Shown here: positions 17,318 to 26,162 of the stretch, piece after piece
Numbering within the stretch: the stretch's first letter is position 1
Layout of the letters: every line of letters starts with the position of its first letter
Source: Leptolyngbya sp. FACHB-8
GTDB lineage: Bacteria; Cyanobacteriota; Cyanobacteriia; Elainellales; Elainellaceae
Direction of reading: 5' to 3'
Assembly (NCBI RefSeq): GCF_014695575.1
Contig: NZ_JACJOO010000068.1
Coordinates: forward strand, 62,001 to 126,000
Length of the DNA stretch: 64,000 nucleotides
Translations under genes and position numbers: made by a program
Notes under the pieces: model-generated
Seen by the model: the letters and a program-made list of their open reading frames with translations, nothing else
The model's database searches: none
What the model was told of the DNA's origin: nothing

Positions 17318-18718
17318 ATGGTTTTAAACAAAGTGCAAGAGGGTCATCTGTCGGGGTCTACAGCCAAACCAGGCCGCATCCAGCGGGACATCCCACGGGC
17401 CCAGGAAACAATTTACAACTACCTGCTTGAGATCGTTAAAGAATGGTCTCCAGAAGAGGTACTGGAAGAATTCCGGCGGCTATTTATCCACCATGTCAAT
17501 ACCGTTAGCTCCCATACTTTACCTTCGCTATACGAAATTGTTTTTGCAAATCAAGAGGAAGAGTTTCGCAACACCCTCAAACGATCCTGTTATATCCTGA
17601 TTAACAACTGGGACCTGCGCCGTAACCATATCTATATCCAGCAATTAATCAAAATCTTTGAAGACCCTATTCTTGAAAAACCTTCAATGTCGCCGACCTT
17701 GCGGCGACTGCGAGTCTGGCTACAAAACTTCGTTCAAAGCGACGATTTTCAGCAACTAAAGCTGTTTGCTGCCCGGTATGATACCCAGTCCTTTACCCAC
17801 TGGTCAGAACGATACACCTCCTACCTGTTGGTGCCTCAATATATTGATTTAAGAAACTCGGCTGAACAACGTCACGCGGCCCGCGCTCTATCCAAGCAGC
17901 TCAAAGAAAAATTTAAATTTGATTTGGCGTTTTATACGGCCCATTCCGCCAATTCAACGGTAGTACAAACCAATCTGAAAAACCCTACGACTCTGGGTGA
18001 CAATGTACTGCGGCTAGTCAAGATGATTGTGGCGCGGCAGGGCAAATTTAGCTACACCAATCTAGCTAATATTTTTCTCAGGCAAACCCAAAACCTTCGC
18101 TATTCCGATTTCAAGCGAAGCCTGCGAAAGTACCTTCTATTCTCCATTAACAACCAGGACTTCGTTAAAACTCTGACCGATCAGCTCTCTGAACGCCTCA
18201 ATGGGCTGTATGTGGATTACCACGACAAAAATATTGATGATGCGCTATTACTACGAACCTGCAACCGAGTCATCGAATACCTGACCACAGAAAACCACCG
18301 GGAACCCTCCGCGCTGTTTATCCAGATTCTCTCGCACGGCAACCCGCTGCTTCTGGTCGTACTTTTGCTTAAGTTGGTGATTGTCTGCCGCTATGCTCGC
18401 ACCCATTTAGAAGCCCGTATTGCTGACCTGGTGAAGTATTACAAAGATTACTCTGAGGAGGAATGTAAGTGGGTTATCCACTTCTTCGAAATCTTTGACA
18501 TCACCATGGCCATTTATGCCGAGAATATAGAATTTAACCTCATCAGTATGCAGGGGCATTCTCGCATTGAAGAAAAGCTATCTGTTCACCTTACTGAGCT
18601 GGATCAATATCGCATTTTCTCGCAAATGCGGGTGGAGAACGACGAAACCTTCGAAATTGACAATCTAGAGACCGCACTCCTGGAAGTTTTGTCGGAGGAG
18701 CAAAACTCCTCTCCTTAA
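17318..18718 (+). CDS. Conserved cyanobacterial hypothetical protein, 466 residues
   Basis: No named domain recognised. The protein is soluble, without a signal peptide, and appears almost entirely helical, with many aromatic and charged residues. A hydrophobic stretch, LLLVVLLLKLVIVCRYA (about 349-365), could be a membrane or buried helix. An opening of about 30 polar residues leads into AQETIYNYLLEIVKEWSPEEVLEEFRRLF. The length and composition suggest a cyanobacterium-restricted family of unknown role. An AAAAGGG purine stretch precedes the ATG by 5 bp. It stands alone, with long hairpins after the stop and a possible RNA leader upstream. Confidence 0.7.
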   Translation: MVLNKVQEGHLSGSTAKPGRIQRDIPRAQETIYNYLLEIVKEWSPEEVLEEFRRLFIHHVNTVSSHTLPSLYEIVFANQEEEFRNTLKRSCYILINNWDLRRNHIYIQQLIKIFEDPILEKPSMSPTLRRLRVWLQNFVQSDDFQQLKLFAARYDTQSFTHWSERYTSYLLVPQYIDLRNSAEQRHAARALSKQLKEKFKFDLAFYTAHSANSTVVQTNLKNPTTLGDNVLRLVKMIVARQGKFSYTNLANIFLRQTQNLRYSDFKRSLRKYLLFSINNQDFVKTLTDQLSERLNGLYVDYHDKNIDDALLLRTCNRVIEYLTTENHREPSALFIQILSHGNPLLLVVLLLKLVIVCRYARTHLEARIADLVKYYKDYSEEECKWVIHFFEIFDITMAIYAENIEFNLISMQGHSRIEEKLSVHLTELDQYRIFSQMRVENDETFEIDNLETALLEVLSEEQNSSP

Positions 18719-18761
18719 CCTAATGTCGTTGGATACGGAATCCGCTTATAGAGTAGCAGTA

Positions 18762-18807
18762 TGTTTTTTGTTGGGATGCCGTGTAGAAAGCATCCCAACA
18801 AAAAACA
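18762..18807. terminator. Hairpin downstream of the 17318 gene
   Basis: An 18-bp stem, TGTTTTTTGTTGGGATGC with its complement and a 10-base loop, lies 43 bp after the stop. A terminator role is inferred from position only. Confidence 0.55.
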
Positions 18808-18914
18808 CACCGTTTCTATACGAGGCAGAGTTCGTATGAGACGTTAATTTCAGGCGTACTGCCTGCAAAATCACCTCTTCAAGCACGCATTACAGAACTC
18901 ATTGCTAGTGTCGA

Positions 18915-18969
18915 GTTAGTTAGGATATCAGGAGCAAGCGGCAACAGTGCTCCTGATGTCCTAACTAAC
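18915..18969. repeat. Hairpin in the convergent gap before the STAND gene end
   Basis: GTTAGTTAGGATATCAGGAG pairs with its complement around an 11-base loop, with one mismatch. It lies about 110 bp from the end of the minus-strand gene at 19079 and could act on its 3' end. Confidence 0.8.
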
Positions 18970-19078
18970 CTGACGGAGGTTATGCATAGCGCTACGCACC
19001 AGAAGATTATTCTTGAAGAAGGGCGCGCAGCATAGTTTCCAAAAATAACCTGTCCTTACCAACTTACGTCAGGCTATA

Positions 19079-22000
19079 TCAGGGGGTAGGGGCAACTTCT
19101 CCCTGGCCAGAGCCTGTTAGGCTGCTCCGAATTTCGCCATTCGGATCATTGCTGGGGATAATTAGTTGGCCCTGGCGATCGCCCGCTTCCAACGGCCCAA
19201 AGAGGATCTGGAGCTGACACCGCTGCCCCGGTTCAAGCACCGTATTTGAACAGGCAATTTGGGTAAAGCTGCCTGTATTTGCCGGGATAAAGTCATTAGC
19301 ATTGGCTCCACCAATGGCGAGATTGCCAATATTCAAGGGCACCCCACCACTGTTGAGCAGGGTGATGGTTTGAGGCGGGCTGCTGCTACCGACCGGAATG
19401 ACTCCAAAGGAGAGACTGGCCGGGCTAACGGATAGGGTAGGGAAGCGCTGGACCTGCCCCTGCCCGCGCAGTTGAACCGCTACAGACCCTTGAGGTGCAT
19501 CACTGGGAATAGTGATTTGAGCCACGCGATCGCCCTCTACATAAGGCAAAAACACGACCCCAAAGCGGCATTCTTCCCCAGGCTGCAAGGCACGGTTAGT
19601 ACAAACCTGACCAATCGCTCCATCAGTATCGCTGACAAAATCTCCGTTACCGCTGGCACGAATTTGACCAATCGTCAGTCCCGCCGTGCCCGTGTTACGC
19701 AAGGTAACCGTTTGGGGACGGCTGGAGCTTTCTAACTCGATCGCACCAAAATCGAGATTGATTGGAGTAATTGTGAGCTGAGCGGCACTGGGCACCGTAC
19801 CCGTACCCGTCAGGAAAATGCGAGCATTTCCTCGAGGATCATTGCTGGCAACGGTTAACTGGCCGCTCTGGGCATTGCCCGCTTGAGGGCTGAACACAAC
19901 CCCAACAGTACAGTCGTTACCAGGTTCTAATGGGGTACGGGTACAGGTATTGCGACGAATGGCAAAGGCGTTACCACTTTCCACCCCAATCTGAGAGATG
20001 TTAAGGGTCTGGGTACCACTATTGCTGAGGGTAACAACTTGCTCCGCACTGGAGGTTTGCACAGGCTGTTCCCCGAAGTTTAGGGTACCCGGCCGAATAC
20101 TAAGGGCAGGCACCTGGGGCTGATCCGTGACGCCGTTACCACTGAGCGGTACATTCCATAAATTATTGGCGGTATCGGTGACGGCCAGATTAGCAGCCCG
20201 ACGACCGGCCACACTGGGCCGGAAGATCATATTGATGGAGCAGCTCTGCCCTGGTACCAGGGGCGCACCCGTACAATCGTGAGTAGTTGGAAAGTCCAAA
20301 CGAGCCTCTCCAACCGGGCTGATTCCCTGAATTGTGATAGGTTGCCCACTCTCGTTACGCAGCACGATACGACGGGATTCACTGGCCTGGTTGACAGCGT
20401 AGTCGCCAAAATCGAGGTTGCCCGGTTGGAAGCTGAGGGTAATAGGGTTGCCCGGGGCCGTGGCTGAGCTAGTACCGCTAAGTTGAACTCGACGTTCGAT
20501 CCGCTGGTTGCGATCGCTCAAGGTTAATTCTGCCAACCGGGTTCCATCCCCCTGAGGCGTGAAGGTAATCTGTACCTCACAAGATTGGTCAGGGGCCAGG
20601 GGCACCCCTTCACAGGCATTGGATGCAATTTGGAAATCTGTCGGCTGGTTGCCCTCCAGGCTCACCCGAGTAATCTCCAACACGTCGTCCCCAGTGTTCT
20701 GTACCCGTACTGTTTGGGGCTGGCTGGTGCGATGTTGCGGCTGAGCACTAAAAGTAAGCTGAGTCGGGTTCACAGCCAGACCGGGCTGATTACGATACAT
20801 ATACACCGCCAGTAAGCTGCCGACCCCCAAGAAGGCGGCGGCCATTAGCGCTACCTGGGCAGCAGGCGGCAACCCCTCGCGCTCAGCCTTGGCAGGAGGA
20901 GCCATGAGGGTAAAGCTCCGCTCTGCTTCGGCGCTATCAGGAGGATAAGCGACGGTTGCATCCGGAGTGATCGCCCCCTGTAATTCCGTTGCGACCCCAG
21001 GATTGAGCCCCGCAGGAGCGGCCGAAAGCCATTGCAGATTGTGGTAACTCGCATTGGCGGCAGTAGGTTGACCGAAGCTTTCGCGCATCACCCGTGCCTG
21101 GGCCAGATAGGCATTGGCGGTGAAGGGGTCATCCAGACAGAGGGCACGGGTGCCCAGTTGATGGTAAGCATGGGCGATCGCCTCCTGATCTCCCAGGGCT
21201 TCACTCGCCTGCAAGCCAAACCGCCAGATTTGTTCCCAACGCCCCCACAACCCCGATACCAGAAAGGAACCATCCATTGCCCGGGCTAACCGCAGTACCT
21301 CACTCCATTGCTGGTGATGAGCTGCTCGCTCCATGACCCAGAGCAACAAGTGGCTTTCCTGGGCTAGGGCTCCAGTCACAGGGGCATGTTTTTGCGCCCA
21401 TAGTAAGAAATAGTTAATGACAGGCTGCACCCAACCGGCCAGGTTCCAGTGCTTCTGCAGCAAAGGCAGAAGATTAGCTGCCAGGGTGTAAGACTGCCCA
21501 TCCGACACGACTAAACCCCGCTGTTCCAGATGATCCAGCGCTCCCTGAGGGCTCTGAAGACCCGTCATGCCAGCAAAATGGTGGCTCCGAACTGGCACGG
21601 CTCCCAGCACCCCAAGCGCCGCGAGAATACGACGCTCGGGTTCTGGCAAGGTGGCACAGGCCCGGAGCACCAGCAGCTCCAGAGCCGCTGGGTTTTGCAT
21701 ATGCTGCGCCAGTCCGGGCAGCGTCAGGTGGCGGTTGCGTACGAGGGCGATTGCCTGTCGCAGGCGCAACGGATTGCCCATCACCGCCCGACACAGGGTT
21801 TCGGCAGCCACTTGATTTTCGGGACCCAGGCTACGCCCCAACTGGGTTTCCAGAAAGGCGATCGCTTCGGGCATGGGCAGCCCTGCCAGAGGCATGGCAA
21901 AACTCTCTGGCAACCCATGATGGTTGGGACTGCCCAGCAGTAAATGTAGACTGGGAAGCTGGTTTGCCAGGGCAGCGACCTGGACCGAGTTCAACTGCAC

Positions 22001-22852
22001 ATCATCCAGAGCAATTAAGGCCCGCCGCCCCCGGAAAGATTGGTAGATCTGATCGGGGGTTGGCTTGTGGGGAATGGGCTCGTCGTATTCAAAGAAGGTG
22101 TCAAACAGGTATTTCAGTAGGTCATCCGGGGGTTCATCCTGCACATTGTGGTAGAGGATCCCATCGGGACAGGCCGTTCGGACGGCCGGATGATACACGA
22201 GCGATCGCACCAACGTCGTCTTACCAACCCCCAAGTCGCCATAAAATTCAACGGGTTGGGATTGCAGAGCGGCAATTGCCCCTTCCAATTCCTCCTGGCG
22301 GCCGATAGGAGCAGCCATAGGGCGAATAAAAGCTTCGGGTTCCGGGACAGGACGGGTACGAATGGCCGGAGCCTGGTGATAAGCACTGGCCATAACAACA
22401 GCCCCGTGGGGAGTAAGTTGCAGGGCCTTGTCGCCATAGACAATTTGTTGGCCTACCGCACTGCCACTGCCCACTTCAAATTGGGTCAGGGGAAAGCCAC
22501 TACCCCCAGCAGGTGGACTGGGAGAACTGGGTCGATAGAGGGCGGTCGCCTCCTGCCAGGCGTAATCAGCCTGCCCGATCTGCCTTCCCACACAGCGCAC
22601 TCGCTGCACATTGGGGATATGCAATTGCGAAAGCCCCTGTTGGATAAAGGGCACCCATTGCTGCTGGGAGGGCACCTGAGCCGACTCCAGCAAAACGGTT
22701 AGCCCGTCTCCCGTGTCTGGTTGTACCTGTGCCCGTACCCCACGAGGGTTCAAGGCCCGATTGAGGAGGAAGGCGATCGCCTCAGGGTTACCCTGCTGCG
22801 CCTGTGTCAATAGTTGCCCTTGGTCTGTCCGCGTCGATCCATACGGAACCAT
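19079..22852 (-). CDS. Membrane-anchored STAND ATPase with five ASH (choice-of-anchor D) domains
   Basis: A three-part protein of 1257 residues. The N-terminal part (1-110) is a small domain rich in Gln and Pro. A STAND/NB-ARC-type NTPase follows, with Walker A GDLGVGKTT at 205-213, Walker B ALIALDDVQ near 278-286, a winged-helix-like region and a helical stretch to about 600. One transmembrane helix is at about 664-686 (AAQVALMAAAFLGVGSLLAV). The rest is five ASH repeats of about 110 residues, each starting like LTFSAQP or LDFGDYAV and carrying a C-x-L-x-PG-x-x-C pair. With the ATPase in the cytosol, the ASH array would be periplasmic or external. The architecture suggests a signalling or structural receptor; I know of no assigned function. 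No neighbour gives a partner. Confidence 0.8.
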   Translation of the reverse strand: MVPYGSTRTDQGQLLTQAQQGNPEAIAFLLNRALNPRGVRAQVQPDTGDGLTVLLESAQVPSQQQWVPFIQQGLSQLHIPNVQRVRCVGRQIGQADYAWQEATALYRPSSPSPPAGGSGFPLTQFEVGSGSAVGQQIVYGDKALQLTPHGAVVMASAYHQAPAIRTRPVPEPEAFIRPMAAPIGRQEELEGAIAALQSQPVEFYGDLGVGKTTLVRSLVYHPAVRTACPDGILYHNVQDEPPDDLLKYLFDTFFEYDEPIPHKPTPDQIYQSFRGRRALIALDDVQLNSVQVAALANQLPSLHLLLGSPNHHGLPESFAMPLAGLPMPEAIAFLETQLGRSLGPENQVAAETLCRAVMGNPLRLRQAIALVRNRHLTLPGLAQHMQNPAALELLVLRACATLPEPERRILAALGVLGAVPVRSHHFAGMTGLQSPQGALDHLEQRGLVVSDGQSYTLAANLLPLLQKHWNLAGWVQPVINYFLLWAQKHAPVTGALAQESHLLLWVMERAAHHQQWSEVLRLARAMDGSFLVSGLWGRWEQIWRFGLQASEALGDQEAIAHAYHQLGTRALCLDDPFTANAYLAQARVMRESFGQPTAANASYHNLQWLSAAPAGLNPGVATELQGAITPDATVAYPPDSAEAERSFTLMAPPAKAEREGLPPAAQVALMAAAFLGVGSLLAVYMYRNQPGLAVNPTQLTFSAQPQHRTSQPQTVRVQNTGDDVLEITRVSLEGNQPTDFQIASNACEGVPLAPDQSCEVQITFTPQGDGTRLAELTLSDRNQRIERRVQLSGTSSATAPGNPITLSFQPGNLDFGDYAVNQASESRRIVLRNESGQPITIQGISPVGEARLDFPTTHDCTGAPLVPGQSCSINMIFRPSVAGRRAANLAVTDTANNLWNVPLSGNGVTDQPQVPALSIRPGTLNFGEQPVQTSSAEQVVTLSNSGTQTLNISQIGVESGNAFAIRRNTCTRTPLEPGNDCTVGVVFSPQAGNAQSGQLTVASNDPRGNARIFLTGTGTVPSAAQLTITPINLDFGAIELESSSRPQTVTLRNTGTAGLTIGQIRASGNGDFVSDTDGAIGQVCTNRALQPGEECRFGVVFLPYVEGDRVAQITIPSDAPQGSVAVQLRGQGQVQRFPTLSVSPASLSFGVIPVGSSSPPQTITLLNSGGVPLNIGNLAIGGANANDFIPANTGSFTQIACSNTVLEPGQRCQLQILFGPLEAGDRQGQLIIPSNDPNGEIRSSLTGSGQGEVAPTP

Positions 22853-22967
22853 AGTTTGTCCCGCCCTTCAAAGCCGCTCACGAATGGAATTCAGTACAGT
22901 TGGAATCATTTCAAACAGCATAGACCGACCCTAGAGAAAGCAGTCATTTTTTTGGACAGAATCACCA

Positions 22968-23062
22968 TATAGCGATGTGCAAGTGCGTTAAGTACAGCAA
23001 CGGTGGTGTGGGGCACTTCGTGCCCCACACCACCGTACTTAATCAACGTGCACAGCGCTATA
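22968..23062. mobile_element. Family D element, IS630/mariner-like MITE candidate, 95 bp
   Basis: The ends match in 23 of 28 positions as inverted repeats: TATAGCGATGTGCAAGTGCG on the left and TATAGCGCTGTGCACGTTGA as the complement of the right. The inside is a perfect 15-bp stem, GGTGGTGTGGGGCAC with loop TTC. The TA dinucleotide at each edge fits the TA target duplication of the IS630-Tc1/mariner group. It holds no ORF. Confidence 0.75.
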
Positions 23063-23086
23063 GTCGTTCACTGAGCCATCTCAGTT

Positions 23087-23197
23087 CGAGATAAGCTGAA
23101 GTGCCTATTTGCGTGCGCTTCGCGTACACAAAATCGACGTTTTTGAGTGCCGCAGGGTGCGTGGCACTCAAAAATGTCCCGAACTCGAACTCAGGTT
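23087..23197. repeat. Family B double-hairpin element, copy 2
   Basis: The left end CATCTCAGTTCGAGATAAGC and the right end GAACTCGAACTCAGGTT are inverted matches to the family B ends. Two hairpins lie inside: one around GCGTGCGCTTCGCGT, partly decayed, and one TTTTTGAGTGCC/GGCACTCAAAAA. It lies next to the family D element and together they occupy most of the gap upstream of the TPR gene. Confidence 0.75.
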
Positions 23198-23432
23198 GAG
23201 TAGTGTTCTAGAGGTGTATGGCTTTTAACAAGCCAATTGCGGTGTGGAATTGAAGTGGGCGAACCGTATCTCATCCCACGGCCACCATGGGTCGGTGAAC
23301 GATGAGTGCTACATGTTGCCTACGCCCGTCCCCGGGTTGTCTATCTAAAATTTCTCTAACGACATGGGGAAAATCATGCTGCATACTATGGGGAACGTTC
23401 TCCTGTTGGTTTCGAGATAGATCAGAGCGGCC

Positions 23433-24296
23433 ATGAATTATCGGAATTATTCCTGGGCTTTTTCTATGGCTCTAGGTTTGCATGTGCTCATGCCAGGGGT
23501 ACCGGCGATCGCCCAATCTGCCAATACCCTCGTCGAACGAGCTCAGTCTGCCTATGAATCCGGAAATTTGCCTCAAGCCGCCCGGCTCTGGCAGGCGGTA
23601 GTACAAGCACAGCCTGACAATGGGTACGCCTATGCCTGGTTGGGCTACGTATTGGAACAGCAAGGGCAGACGGGAGAGGCGATCGCCACCTACCGTCAGG
23701 CCATCGAGCTCAGTCCAAATGACGCTGTTACTCTCAACAATTTGGGTGGCCTCCTGACAGGGCAAGGTGAACTTGAAGAAGCCATTCAGCTACTTCGCAG
23801 AGCCGTGCGGTTGAATCGCAACTACGCCCGTGCTTACAACAATTTAGGTATTGCACTTCGGCAAAATGGGCAAGCGGCTGATGCAGTAGGCGTATACCGC
23901 CGGGCCATTCGGCTTGAACCGGAGTATGCCGAGGTATACGACAACTTGGGGGTAGCCCTGGCGAGCCTGGGGCAATTGGAGGAAGCCGTCCTGGCCCATC
24001 GACAGGCCATCGCCCTGAGACCAGAAAATCCGGCGATCGCTTATACCAACCTGGGGGTTTCTTTACTGGAGTTGGGCCAATCGGGCGCGGCGATCGCGGC
24101 CTATCAACGAGCGATTCAGCTCAATCCCGACTATGCCCTGGCCTATCGCAACCTGGGAGATGCCTGGGTGTCAGTAGGCCGAACCGCCGAGGCTGCTGCC
24201 GCCTATCGGGAAGCACTTGACCTCAATCCCCGCGATGCGATCGCCCGTCGTGCCCTGGAACGCTTAGAACCCCGGCAATATCGACGGCGCTCCTAA
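23433..24296 (+). CDS. Secreted tetratricopeptide repeat protein
   Basis: A signal peptide (hydrophobic core SWAFSMALGLHVLMPGVPAIAQ, cleavage probably after AIA or IAQ) leads into about seven TPR units of 34 residues that fill the rest of the 287 residues. Each carries the W/L-G-Y/A...A..-P pattern, for example AYAWLGYVLEQQGQTGEAIA and ALAYRNLGDAWVSVGRTAEA. TPRs are protein-protein scaffolds; the partner is not evident here. The protein is predicted periplasmic. It lies 580 bp from the divergently transcribed STAND ATPase gene, and the tRNA-Gln gene follows. No enzyme domain is present. Confidence 0.85.
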   Translation: MNYRNYSWAFSMALGLHVLMPGVPAIAQSANTLVERAQSAYESGNLPQAARLWQAVVQAQPDNGYAYAWLGYVLEQQGQTGEAIATYRQAIELSPNDAVTLNNLGGLLTGQGELEEAIQLLRRAVRLNRNYARAYNNLGIALRQNGQAADAVGVYRRAIRLEPEYAEVYDNLGVALASLGQLEEAVLAHRQAIALRPENPAIAYTNLGVSLLELGQSGAAIAAYQRAIQLNPDYALAYRNLGDAWVSVGRTAEAAAAYREALDLNPRDAIARRALERLEPRQYRRRS

Positions 24297-24431
24297 TTCA
24301 GAAAAGTGCGATCGGGCTACTGTGCTCTCACCCTCTGGCTTTGTTGGTGGGCAGGAGCCCTTGTGCCGTCGCACTTCTAGAGCTCGCAAACCTGAGTCAG
24401 AATAATAATTGCTGATATTCTTTCAAAATTC

Positions 24432-24462
24432 TTGACAAACCTCCGGCTAAGCCTGTTAATAT
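24432..24462 (+). promoter_or_regulatory. Sigma70-type promoter of tRNA-Gln
   Basis: The -35 box TTGACA (24432-24437) and -10 box TAATAT (24457-24462) have 19-bp spacing (18 to TTAATA), and the tRNA starts 18 bp after the -10. This is the clearest consensus promoter in the window. Confidence 0.7.
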
Positions 24463-24479
24463 GTAAAACGTGAACGCGA

Positions 24480-24551
24480 TGGGGCGTCGCCAAGCGGTAA
24501 GGCAGCGGGTTTTGGTCCCGCCATTCCTAGGTTCGAATCCTAGCGCCCCAG
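24480..24551 (+). tRNA. trnQ: tRNA-Gln (anticodon TTG)
   Basis: A 72-base cloverleaf. The acceptor stem is TGGGGCG/CGCCCCA with G as the discriminator base. The D-arm is GCC..GGTAAGGC. The anticodon stem GCGGG/CCCGC holds a loop with TTG. The T-arm is CCTAG-GTTCGAATC-CTAGC type. CCA is not encoded. It has its own promoter upstream and terminator downstream, so it is an independent unit. Confidence 0.97.
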
Positions 24552-24567
24552 TTCTAAAAACGAATCA

Positions 24568-24600
24568 TAAAAAGGGCACGACTAAGTCGCGCCCTTTTTG
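24568..24600 (+). terminator. Terminator of tRNA-Gln
   Basis: AAAAAGGGC pairs with GCCCTTTTT, with an inner GACT/AGTC stem, directly after the tRNA. Confidence 0.8.
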
Positions 24601-24914
24601 ATTTTCACGGCTTCGAAAAGAATGCCAGGGGAGTGCATGAGCCCACCGACTTTGCTTGGAGCACAAGCACCTGATGCGGCATCTTAGCCAGCCCAACGCT
24701 TCAGAGCAGACGGAGGCCTGCTATAACCTGGGGCATTTTTGCTCGATGTAGCGTATTCTGCATCCAACAAATTGTAGGTTCTGTCCTACGTTTATTCACC
24801 AAGCAGAGGATTGATGAGCATTTCAGCCTCCCAACAAAAGCATTAATATTTCTTAATATGCCGGTCAGAGCAGACCTGGATCGACGTAATTATTCCATCC
24901 ACGGGAGAGCTGTC

Positions 24915-25751
24915 ATGAACATGGGTTTGTTTGGACGACGAGAGCTACTTGCAGGAACACTAGCCGCCGGGTTTGCCATGGCGGTGCGGCCGATTGCAGC
25001 CGCCACCATTACTACCGATGCCACGGGGCTAATAGCCGACGAAGTTAGAATTCCCGTATCCGACGGGTTTATTCCGGCGTATCATGCCATGCCCGCTTCC
25101 GGAACAAACCTGCCCGTCGTGCTGGTGGTGCAAGAGATCTTTGGCGTTCACGAACACATTCAAGATGTTTGCCGCCGCTTTGCGAAGCTAGGGTATTTGG
25201 CGATCGCCCCTGAACTTTTCTACCGCCAGGGCGACGTCTCTCAACTGGCAAGCGTTGACGAAATTCGGCCTATTGTGGCTCAGGTGCCTGATACTCAAGT
25301 CCTGTCCGATTTGGATGCAACAGTGCTGTGGGCAGCCAGTACGGGCAAAGCTGATACCGACAAGCTCGGCATCACCGGGTTTTGCTGGGGAGGACGAACC
25401 GTCTGGCTTTACGCCGCCCACAGCTCTAAACTGAAAGCGGGCGTGGCGTGGTATGGCCGCCTCGTTGGCAATCCTACGCCTTTGCAACCCACAACTCCAG
25501 TGCAAATGGCTCCTCACCTCAAGGCCCCAGTGCTTGGGCTCTATGGCGGCATGGATGAAGGCATCCCCATCGAGACGGTAGAAACCATGCGTGCCGCGAT
25601 CGCCCAGGCAAACGGTTCCTCCGAGATCATTGTCTATCCCGACGCCCCGCACGGTTTCCACTCCGACTACCGCCCCTCCTATCGAGAAGATGCGGCGACA
25701 GATGGCTGGGCTAAGCTCCAGGCATGGTTCCGGCAACAGGGCGTGGTTTAA
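24915..25751 (+). CDS. Dienelactone hydrolase family protein, Tat-exported
   Basis: An alpha/beta hydrolase of the dienelactone hydrolase family. The nucleophile is the cysteine in [13 protein letters not shown], the acid is the aspartate in YGGMDEGIP and the base is the histidine in [11 protein letters not shown], so the Cys-Asp-His triad is complete. The N-terminus [20 protein letters not shown] contains the twin-arginine pattern GRRELLAG with an AAAT-type cleavage region, which points to export by Tat. I start at ATG 24915, preceded by GGGAG, although the frame is open to 24858; the longer N-terminus would bury the Tat signal. The substrate is not known; family members act on lactones and small esters. 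278 residues. Confidence 0.85.
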   Translation: MNMGLFGRRELLAGTLAAGFAMAVRPIAAATITTDATGLIADEVRIPVSDGFIPAYHAMPASGTNLPVVLVVQEIFGVHEHIQDVCRRFAKLGYLAIAPELFYRQGDVSQLASVDEIRPIVAQVPDTQVLSDLDATVLWAASTGKADTDKLGITGFCWGGRTVWLYAAHSSKLKAGVAWYGRLVGNPTPLQPTTPVQMAPHLKAPVLGLYGGMDEGIPIETVETMRAAIAQANGSSEIIVYPDAPHGFHSDYRPSYREDAATDGWAKLQAWFRQQGVV

Positions 25752-25796
25752 AGCCTCCAAGTTGCAAACCGCTAAGAGGCTTAGATAGCGTCACCG

Positions 25797-26120
25797 CCTC
25801 ACACCTCGTTGAAAAGAGGTTAAACGTTCCGATCGCCTTATCACCGTTAAAGTGTGAGGATGCATTGCATCCTCACACTTCGTTGAAAATCGCTATGAGG
25901 TTAAATGTGGCGATCACCGCATCATTGTTGAGGTGAATGGGATGCAATGCATCCAGCAATTCTCATTATGAGCTTCAAAGCCGAGAGTTCGCGCCCGACG
26001 GGCGCGAACTCTCGGCTTTGAAGCCTGAAAATAGCCCGCCTTCGGCGGGCTATTTTCAGGCTTCAATTCAAAATGAGAATTGCTGCAATACATCCCATCC
26101 ACCTCGTTGAAAACCGCTAT
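25797..26120. repeat. Tandem array of hairpin units interrupted by a mobile element
   Basis: Three units share TCGTTGAAAA (25806, 25880 and 26104) preceded by CCTCACAC- or CATCCACC-type sequence. Spacing is 74 bp between the first two, and 83 bp between the last two once the 131-bp element and 10-bp repeat are removed. Within the units, arms such as GTGTGAGGATGC pair with GCATCCTCACAC around ATT (about 25853-25879). The array fills the gap between the dienelactone hydrolase gene and ddl. Confidence 0.75.
25954..26084. mobile_element. Family A double-hairpin element, 131 bp, copy 2
   Basis: The ends CAGCAATTCTCATTATGAG and CAGCAATTCTCATTTTGAA (complement) enclose a perfect 24-bp stem starting CTTCAAAGCCGAGAGTTCGC (loop GAC) and an 18-bp stem starting GCCTGAAAATAGCCCGCC (loop TTC). 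The flanks GCAATGCATC (25944-25953) and GCAATACATC (26085-26094) match at 9 of 10. Removing the element and one flank rejoins GGGATGC-AAT-GCATCCC, an older hairpin, so it entered that hairpin's loop. Confidence 0.92.
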
Positions 26121-26162
26121 ATGGTACGCTAGCTGCGATCGCCGCAGTGGTGGGAGGTAAAG

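Noticed and set aside
25797-26120. Possible CRISPR array
   Set aside because: Three repeats only, with palindromic units, unequal spacing and no cas genes; the middle is a family A element.
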